DNA from: Alphaproteobacteria bacterium
GTDB taxonomy: Bacteria > Pseudomonadota > Alphaproteobacteria > Bin95
DNA length: 6,780 nt
Direction of reading: 5' to 3'
Assembly (NCBI GenBank): GCA_022822125.1
Contig: JAJECF010000234.1
Location: 1-6,780 of the forward strand
Shown piece by piece: positions 6,432-6,780 of the stretch (positions are counted from its first letter, which is position 1; every line of letters starts with the position of its first letter). The position numbers were made by a program, and so were the translations under genes. Below the pieces are notes generated by a model that saw only the letters and a list, made by a program, of their open reading frames with translations, did no database searches and was not told the DNA's origin.

Positions 6432-6448
6432 TGCAGGGGAATTGCCAA
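6432..6448 (-). promoter_or_regulatory. Candidate sigma-54 (-24/-12) promoter for the transporter operon
   Basis: On the minus strand the sequence is TTGGCAATTCCCCTGCA. It has the invariant GG (6446-6445) and GC (6434-6433) exactly 10 nt apart, with TTGGCA and TGCA matching the consensus YTGGCACGRNNNTTGCW at the -24 and -12 elements. Transcription would start near 6421, giving a leader of about 40 nt before the binding-protein ATG. I saw no convincing sigma-70 pair in the same gap. No sigma-54 activator gene is visible in the window. Confidence 0.4.
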
Positions 6449-6460
6449 TTTCCGTGCGAT

Positions 6461-6481
6461 GCGTTGCCTTTTCGGCAACGC
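6461..6481 (-). promoter_or_regulatory. Perfect dyad upstream of the transporter operon: operator or ccoS-distal hairpin
   Basis: GCGTTGCC (6461-6468) and GGCAACGC (6474-6481) are perfect 8-bp arms around a 5-nt spacer. Read as DNA, the centre TGCC-N5-GGCA is a symmetrical T-N11-A, the shape of a LysR-type operator, placed about 40-60 bp before the predicted transcription start. Read as RNA from ccoS, it is a hairpin starting 8 nt after the stop codon, but no U-run follows, so intrinsic termination is doubtful. Confidence 0.4.
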
Positions 6482-6488
6482 GATTCGG

Positions 6489-6647
6489 TCAGCCCGGGGG
6501 TGGCGATTCATCCTCGTCGGCGAGGATTCTGACCGCCGGCGTGTCGAGATCGTCGAACTGGCCCGAGCGGACCGCCCACACGAAGATTCCGGCGATCGCG
6601 ATCACGGCGACGACGGAGATTCCGATGAGGAGCGGGAGGATCTCCAT
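6489..6647 (-). CDS. ccoS: cbb3-type cytochrome oxidase assembly protein CcoS
   Basis: A 52-residue protein. A single transmembrane helix (about residues 4-26, ILPLLIGISVVAVIAIAGIFVWA) is followed by the CcoS signature VRSGQFDDLDTPAVRIL (26-42) and a short acidic tail (ADEDESPPPG). CcoS is required for cofactor insertion and maturation of the high-affinity cbb3 oxidase used at low oxygen. The ATG at 6645-6647 lies 5 nt after the ccoI stop, and GGAGG at the end of ccoI gives a Shine-Dalgarno with 9-nt spacing, so the two are co-translated as in typical ccoGHIS clusters. It is the last gene of that cluster here. Confidence 0.93.
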   Translation of the reverse strand: MEILPLLIGISVVAVIAIAGIFVWAVRSGQFDDLDTPAVRILADEDESPPPG

Positions 6648-6652
6648 CGCGG

Positions 6653-6780
6653 TCAACCTCCGGCCGGGTCCCGCTCGCGGCCGAGGCGGAGCGCGTTGCC
6701 GGCCACCGCGAGCGAGCTCAAGGACATGCCGATGGCCGCGGCCCAGGGCGGCACCGCACCGGCGGCGGCGAGCGGCAGGG
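6653..6780 (-). CDS. ccoI: CcoI/FixI copper-transporting P-type ATPase, C-terminal end (runs off the right edge)
   Basis: The last 41 residues of a heavy-metal P1B-type ATPase are present. The segment LPLAAAGAVPPWAAAIGMSLSSLAVAGNALRLGRERD carries the end of one membrane helix and the final helix with MSLSSLAVAGNALRL, the characteristic ending (MSxSSxxVxxNALRL) of copper-type P1B ATPases. Its position directly before ccoS identifies it as CcoI (FixI), which supplies copper for the cbb3 oxidase. The stop TGA is at 6653-6655. All catalytic domains are outside the window, so their integrity cannot be judged. Confidence 0.88.
   Translation of the reverse strand, partial: LPLAAAGAVPPWAAAIGMSLSSLAVAGNALRLGRERDPAGG

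Overview
The window is GC-rich with long shadow ORFs on both strands, and every gene I can support lies on the minus strand. The right edge carries the tail of a cbb3 cytochrome oxidase assembly cluster (ccoI end, then ccoS). Together with the GC content, the style of the NMT1-type transporter and the Tat-exported binding protein, this suggests a free-living respiratory proteobacterium, most likely an alphaproteobacterium. That placement is an inference; no rRNA or marker gene is present.

Layout, read in the direction of transcription (right to left). At 6780-6489 are the last 41 codons of the CcoI/FixI P-type ATPase and all of ccoS. A 106-bp gap (6383-6488) follows, holding a perfect 8-bp dyad and a sigma-54-like promoter (GG-N10-GC) facing the next gene. 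Then come a Tat-exported NMT1-like substrate-binding protein (6382-5336), an ABC ATPase (5339-4527) and an ABC permease with a GTG start (4530-3688). These three are chained by 4-bp ATGA and GTGA overlaps. After a 44-bp gap with a 9-bp inverted repeat around the permease stop come an FAD-dependent oxidoreductase (3643-2282) and a CaiB/BaiF-family CoA-transferase (2282-1083), joined by a TGATG overlap. A 177-bp gap (906-1082) holds two copies of a palindromic REP-like element in opposite orientation; one runs into the 3' end of the CoA-transferase gene. A CaiD-like enoyl-CoA hydratase (905-138) and the first 41 codons of a LysR-type regulator (123 to the edge) complete the window.

The parts make a coherent but unassigned uptake-and-catabolism module. 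A small periplasmic ligand would be captured by the binding protein, imported by the ATPase/permease pair, oxidised by the flavoprotein, and loaded onto CoA and hydrated or isomerised by the last two enzymes. The LysR-type protein is a natural candidate regulator. The substrate cannot be read from the sequence.

The non-coding signals most worth attention are the inverted pair of palindromes with a compensatory base-pair change, the CoA-transferase C-terminus that appears to be formed by one of them, the sigma-54-like promoter and LysR-style dyad upstream of the transporter, and a 10-codon ORF whose stop overlaps the hydratase start.
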